Below are positions 60,211-64,000 of a stretch of 64,000 nt of DNA, piece after piece (the stretch's first letter is position 1; each line of letters opens with the position of its first letter). The notes under the pieces are model-generated. The model was not told where the DNA came from, ran no database searches, and was given only the letters and a program-made list of their open reading frames with translations. This stretch comes from Lucinisca nassula (lineage: Eukaryota > Mollusca > Bivalvia > Lucinida > Lucinidae). Position numbers and translations under genes: made by a program. The stretch spans positions 99,202,072 to 99,266,071 of the forward strand of contig OY757014.1 of NCBI GenBank assembly GCA_963580285.1, in the 5' to 3' direction.

Positions 60211-60378
60211 TTAAGGATTAGGAAGTTTAATTCGATGAAAATATTTTCCCATTTGATTGAAGTCGTCTGGCAATTTCCCAAGTGTCCCAGAATCCAATAT
60301 CTGCGGCATGTTGTAATAATTTCCGTCGAAGCGAATAACACCGTCCAACAGATGATCAATTCTACGTCCGGGGACATT
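60211..60378 (-). pseudogene. C-terminal coding fragment cut by a hairpin MITE
   Basis: Read on the minus strand, one frame is open from 60378 down to TAA at 60213-60211 and encodes a protein-like chain with DHLLDGVIRFDGNYYN, PQILDSGTLGKLPDDF and a final KLPNP. I do not recognise the family. The upstream edge coincides with the start of an HP-A element at about 60379, inside which the frame hits a TGA. It could be the last exon of a minus-strand gene or a relic. Two other frames are also open here, which weakens the case. Confidence 0.4.
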
Positions 60379-60622
60379 CCATCACGTTTTGCCGAACACC
60401 CCGAAATATTTATAGTGAAAAAGTGTGGTCTGCAGGGGTTAGGGCTATAACTCAAGCATATTGGTAAAAATTTCACCACAATAAAGAGCAATTTTCCAGT
60501 TAAAAATCCTAACATTTTTTTTTTCATATTTCTGCTCAAAACACAGGTTTTGGGTACTTGTTAGAACCGTTCTAACGAGCACCCACACCCCATGTTTTGG
60601 AGCAGAAATAAGAAAAATAATT
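60379..60622. mobile_element. HP-A-type MITE abutting the coding fragment
   Basis: CCATCACGTTTTGCCG at the left, GGTCTGCAGGGG, then a short GGGTACTTGTTAGAACCG core. Confidence 0.6.
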
Positions 60623-61093
60623 TAAATTAGTGTTCACGTATTATTTGATCTATTAAACGAGTTGAATGCTAGTCTATGCCGAACATTGTATCGCTTTACT
60701 TCAACGAGTTTAATAAATTTTAATAATACATGGACATGAATGCAAGATTCTTTTTATCATATGACATCTTCGTAAAACGCATTTTATTCACGATTGTTTA
60801 ACAAAAAAATGTCAATATTCCGTCATATGTAAACGTGACATCGTTAAGGACGTCGTACGTGTAATGTTACGGGACGTATCTAACTAATGTGCATATTTAA
60901 TCCACTAGTGGATTATCGGATTTATTACATGACGTAATTACATTCTCAGGCGCGACGTCATATGATGAAGGTCGAATGAAGATTTTTTTTTTTTTTTTTT
61001 TTTTTTTAAATGGAATCAATTTCATGATTACTTTGCCTTAAGAGTGAATATCTTCAGATAAACCTAGTAAAGATGTGAGAAACAAATGCAGTG

Positions 61094-61180
61094 AGTGAGT
61101 GTTTGGGTTTTAAGTCCCACCAACCGCTAAGGTCATACGGAGACGGGACCTCGGTTTAAAGACTCATCCGAAAGTCTGCA
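61094..61180 (-). mobile_element. Headless SINE-2 with target duplication
   Basis: AAATGCAGTG at 61084-61093 and 61188-61197, inside a longer near-match. Truncated close to the same point as 12153-12238. Confidence 0.82.
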
Positions 61181-61238
61181 GAGAACCAAATGCAGTGTAC
61201 TTATCATGAGTAAGGAAGTTCAAGCCACGCCATTAATA

Positions 61239-61902
61239 TTTGGACTGACCCAATATTGCGCCTTGTATGCTGAGCCTGTCAGGCCAAACCATGTCTCTGA
61301 AGTTCAAGACGTTGATGGACCCATGAAGTGTTTTTTTTTTTTTTTTTTTTTTTTTCATCTGGGACTAAAAGCTATCAAGCGGATCTCTAAATAACTGGAA
61401 GTCTTCGGCCAACTCGCCATGAAGTGAGAAGTTTTGATTACGAAATCACGCCTATACAAATACATCGTAACCTTTATCGCCGGAAAAATGACCATTTTTA
61501 GAAGCAAAATTGTGATATTTTTCTTATTTCTGCTAAAAAATATAGATTATGGGTACTCGTTACAACCGCCTCATCGAGATGAGGCGGTTCTAATGAGTAC
61601 CCACAATCTATATTTTAGAGCCGAAATACGAAAAATAAAGTTTACCCCTGAAAACCCCAGTTTTACTAAATAAAAATGGGGTCCAAGGGGGTCACAATTT
61701 AGGCGCGTTTTCTTGAGGAATATTTGGACTGTCCCAGTATTGCGCCTCGTTTGCTGACCATGTCAGGCCAAACCGTGTCTCTGAAGATGAAGACGTTTCA
61801 TCTGGGACTAAATGCGATCAAGCGGGTCTTTAAATAACTGGAAGTCTTCGGCAGTGCCATTTGGCTGTCGATACGTACTCGCCACGGAGTGAGAAGTTTT
61901 GC
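61239..61902. repeat. Direct duplication flanking an HP-A element
   Basis: 61239-61436 and 61719-61902 share AATATTTGGACTG, GTCAGGCCAAACC, TCATCTGGGACTAAA and AACTGGAAGTCTTCGGC in the same order. HP-A occupies 61437-61718 between them. Confidence 0.8.
61437..61718. mobile_element. HP-A hairpin MITE
   Basis: GATTACGAAATCACGCCTAT and GGCGCGTTTTCTTGAGG ends; core at about 61548-61610. Confidence 0.85.
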
Positions 61903-61961
61903 TCGAAAACACTTTAACAGAAGCTATTTTAGAGTCGTTTTTCAAATCCATGACCTCCCCC

Positions 61962-62264
61962 CCGCCCCATCGGGGCTTGAAGAATGGGCCGGATGATGCT
62001 TCCAAGCAGAGCTGAAACCGACCGCACACGAGCACTGGTAAACTGCTTAGAGGATCTATGCCTGCCTAGGCACAGCGGTGCGAGTTAGACCGTCCATGCT
62101 TATAAACCCTATTGGTTTTATTGGGCGACAGGGCTTGAGATGTCATTCCATCTCAATGTCTGGAAAAAGTCCCACAAAATTGGAAGCAACGTCTCCAAAA
62201 TGACCTTTACAGTGTTGACGGGGACCTTAGACCACAAATCAAACAAACAAACAAACAAACAAAC
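61962..62264 (+). mobile_element. SINE-1 copy with long CAAA tail
   Basis: CCCCGCCCCATCGGGGCTTG to six CAAA repeats; the short flank TCCATGAC occurs on both sides. Confidence 0.87.
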
Positions 62265-62547
62265 AATTCCATGACAGGCGTATGAAGGATGTCTCTGTGG
62301 ATGAGCAGTATCACCTCACTACCATGAACGTTTTCATCTTTTCTGTTTAATCTTTGTTTCCTGAAAAACCACAATCTGAGGTTAGTGAGAATGAAGAAAA
62401 ACTAAAATTTCAAGTATTTTGTCTCTGATACCTGCATCTGCTCAAACATTTTACAAAATCGTGCTTAACTGAACCAAAAGTCAGAGATTTAGCTCCTTCC
62501 TCCCTTGATAGGAGTTCAAATTCGTTTCCCTTATCCAGTTTTATATG

Positions 62548-62712
62548 AGAAGCCTCTGTGGTGTAGTGGTTACGCTACTCGCCTTGTTAATCAGGGGTCG
62601 CAGGATCGATCCCGGGCTTCAACAGACGTTCGGATGAGTCTTTAAACCGAGGTCCGTCTCCATATGACCTTAGCTGTTGGTGGGTCGTAAAACCCAAACA
62701 CTCACTCACGCA
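62548..62712 (+). mobile_element. Full SINE-2 with target duplication
   Basis: ATCCAGTTTTATATG at 62533-62547 and ATCTAGTTTTATATG at 62713-62727 (one mismatch). A and B boxes are intact. Confidence 0.92.
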
Positions 62713-62909
62713 ATCTAGTTTTATATGTCCATTGATGGATGAGTCAGAAAAATTGATAACGGTTTTGAAGACCACCTTTAATCTGCGTTTGTGACAAAAA
62801 TAAGGAATATATATAACAGATTTTCGTCAGAAATATTATTCTGTGATGAAATAATTTATTACATACGAAAGCCTACTAGGGTCAAAATAAGATGAGAAAA
62901 AAAATATAT

Positions 62910-63140
62910 TTTCTCGTACAAACGAGAAAATTTCTCGTACAAACGAGAAACTTTCTCGTACAAACGAGAAATTTTCTCGTTCAAACGAGAAAAAATCTCG
63001 TACAAACGAGAAACTTTCGCGTAGGAACGAGAAAAATTCTCGTACAGACGAGAATTTTTTCTCGTTCCTACGAGAAATTTTCTCGTACAAACGAGAAAAA
63101 ATGTCGTACAAACGAGAAAAAATCTCGTACAAACGAGAAT
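62910..63140. repeat. Array of eleven short palindromes
   Basis: Eleven units of about 21 bases, each near TTCTCGTACAAACGAGAA, with spacer letters A or T. Some units carry CGTAGGAACG, CGTTCCTACG or CGTTCAAACG centres. Confidence 0.92.
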
Positions 63141-63613
63141 ATTTTGGTCAAGGTAATGACTCAATTACTCCTAAGGCTTGTAAAGTCGATGATGGAAAAC
63201 CATTATGTAGACAACCCATCATTATTACAATAACAGTTTTTGGGTCGATTGTTTTGTCAGTTGACCCAACGTTTAGCAAAGTAGTTGCTGTCCACGTGAC
63301 TATTACTGATCTGTAGAAAATCCAGGTAACGGCAATTTAAAGAATAAAGCTGCGCTATTCTCATCGCTGTGATATCATTGTGTTGCGTACGAGGGTTATC
63401 TATAGAATCTGGTCAAGAATCATGTGTTAGGTTTGGCAAACAATGTAGACCCAGATTATGTGTCGCAGAACGCGATGTTTGATCAATGTCTACAGTATTT
63501 GCTTACAGTACAGAAATATAAAGGTTAAACGAAATGGGCCAGGATCATTTTTACAGTTACATTTATTTGTTTTATGCTTCCCCTTAAGAAGGGAAGAAAC
63601 AAAAATAAATAAA

Positions 63614-63833
63614 ACGTTGCTTCCAATTTTGGGGAATTTTTACCCGACATTGAGATGAAATGACTTCTCAAGCCCTGTCACCGAATGAAACCAAAATGCT
63701 TTATAAGCATGGACTCGCACCGCTTTGTCTAGGCTGGCTTAGATCCCCTGAGCGGTTTACCAGTGCTTGTGTGCGGCCGGTTTCTGCTCTGCGTCATGCA
63801 GCCCATCAATTTCTTCAAGCCTTCTTCGGGGGC
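63614..63833 (-). mobile_element. SINE-1, tail truncated
   Basis: ACGTTGCTTCCAATTTTGGG to TTCTTCAAGCC, minus strand. Confidence 0.82.
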
Positions 63834-63909
63834 GAATATAAATAAATTATTAAATAAATTAAATAATGTTACAGATTCAGTATGAACAAATGCAATCTTC
63901 TATTAGGGC

Positions 63910-63910
<1 letters not shown>

Positions 63911-63956
<46 letters not shown>

Positions 63957-63957
63957 T
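63911..63957. repeat. (TTTA)n microsatellite
   Basis: About twelve TTTA units. Confidence 0.95.
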
Positions 63958-64000
63958 TGGAAATTTCACGACACATATACACACATTGCAAAAAGCAGGT

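Noticed and set aside
62836..63233. ORFs with FSFVRE or YEKVSRL repeats, and a CRISPR-like look
   Set aside because: Palindromic simple array in a eukaryotic genome, 1-4 base spacers and no unique spacer sequence; it is neither protein nor CRISPR.

Overview
This is a eukaryotic, intron-rich, repeat-saturated genomic window, most likely from a bivalve mollusc. The evidence is canonical GT-AG introns, many dispersed non-autonomous transposons and SINEs, and long degenerate tandem repeats of a kind I associate with bivalve genomes. The species cannot be fixed from the sequence alone. I see no prokaryotic, viral or organellar gene.

The one clear protein-coding gene runs on the + strand from 7941 to 46062. 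It has 13 exons, or 14 if 41752-41865 is spliced as a separate exon. None of the exons before the tenth is captured by a long ORF; I recovered them from splice sites, joined reading phase and protein pattern. All splice phases agree from the first visible exon to the stop codon. The product is a cysteine-rich extracellular protein of 544 to 582 visible residues. It matches, from memory, the uncharacterised DUF7042/DUF7043/DUF7044/DUF7045 family of secreted or surface proteins of molluscs and arthropods. It ends in a hydrophobic tail typical of a GPI-anchor signal. The 5' exon carrying the start codon and signal peptide was not found and probably lies before the window.

Two weaker minus- or plus-strand coding traces exist: 60211-60378 (-), a conserved-looking C-terminal fragment cut by a transposon, and 52863-53190 (+), a frameshifted remnant. 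The only recognisable transposon protein is the C-terminal end of a non-LTR retrotransposon polymerase at 59501-59656.

Nearly everything else is repeats. (a) HP-A and HP-B hairpin MITEs, about 30 copies, share a palindromic core (GTGGGTACTCGTTAGAACCG and its complement) but carry different ends. (b) TTAA-flanked piggyBac-like MITEs come in two families, PB-1 with CCCTTATC ends and PB-2 with AGGCA ends. (c) Other terminal-inverted-repeat MITEs are named here GCC (ends GGGGCCAGTTGTTCAAA), MAR (ends TACAGTAAAATTCC), GLC (ends GGGCCCCGTCAAGCG), GAG (ends GAGCCAGCGCA), AAG (ends AAGGGGAAT) and CGA (ends with GCAGACGAC motifs). (d) Four SINE families are present: SINE-1 (about 300 bp, CAAACAAA tail), SINE-2, SINE-3 and SINE-4 (all with tRNA-like heads), many with exact target-site duplications. 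(e) Long tandem arrays lie at 9417-10985, 20475-24247 and 57545-58925. (f) Arrays of short palindromes lie at 29913-30628 and 62910-63140.

Layout: 1-7940, repeats upstream of the gene; 7941-17616, exons 1-4; 17617-31902, long introns holding the 3.8-kb array element and exon 5; 31903-46062, exons 6-13 with shorter introns; 46063-64000, intergenic repeats. In the following stretches I see only anonymous AT-rich sequence or unclassifiable repeat debris: 2100-2640 (apart from the hairpin at 2398-2462), 4780-5040, 5680-6330, 7160-7825, 8504-8935, 9072-9416, 13695-14460, 14750-15073, 18130-18720, 19150-19728 (with one hairpin at 19280-19345), 19975-20474, 25260-26177, 27575-27816, 28120-29319, 30630-31006, 33090-33620, 37700-38470, 43715-44138, 44625-44985, 49612-49864, 50670-51164, 51443-52288, 53200-54335, 56700-57544, 58930-59292, 59811-60210, 60640-61083 and 63141-63612.
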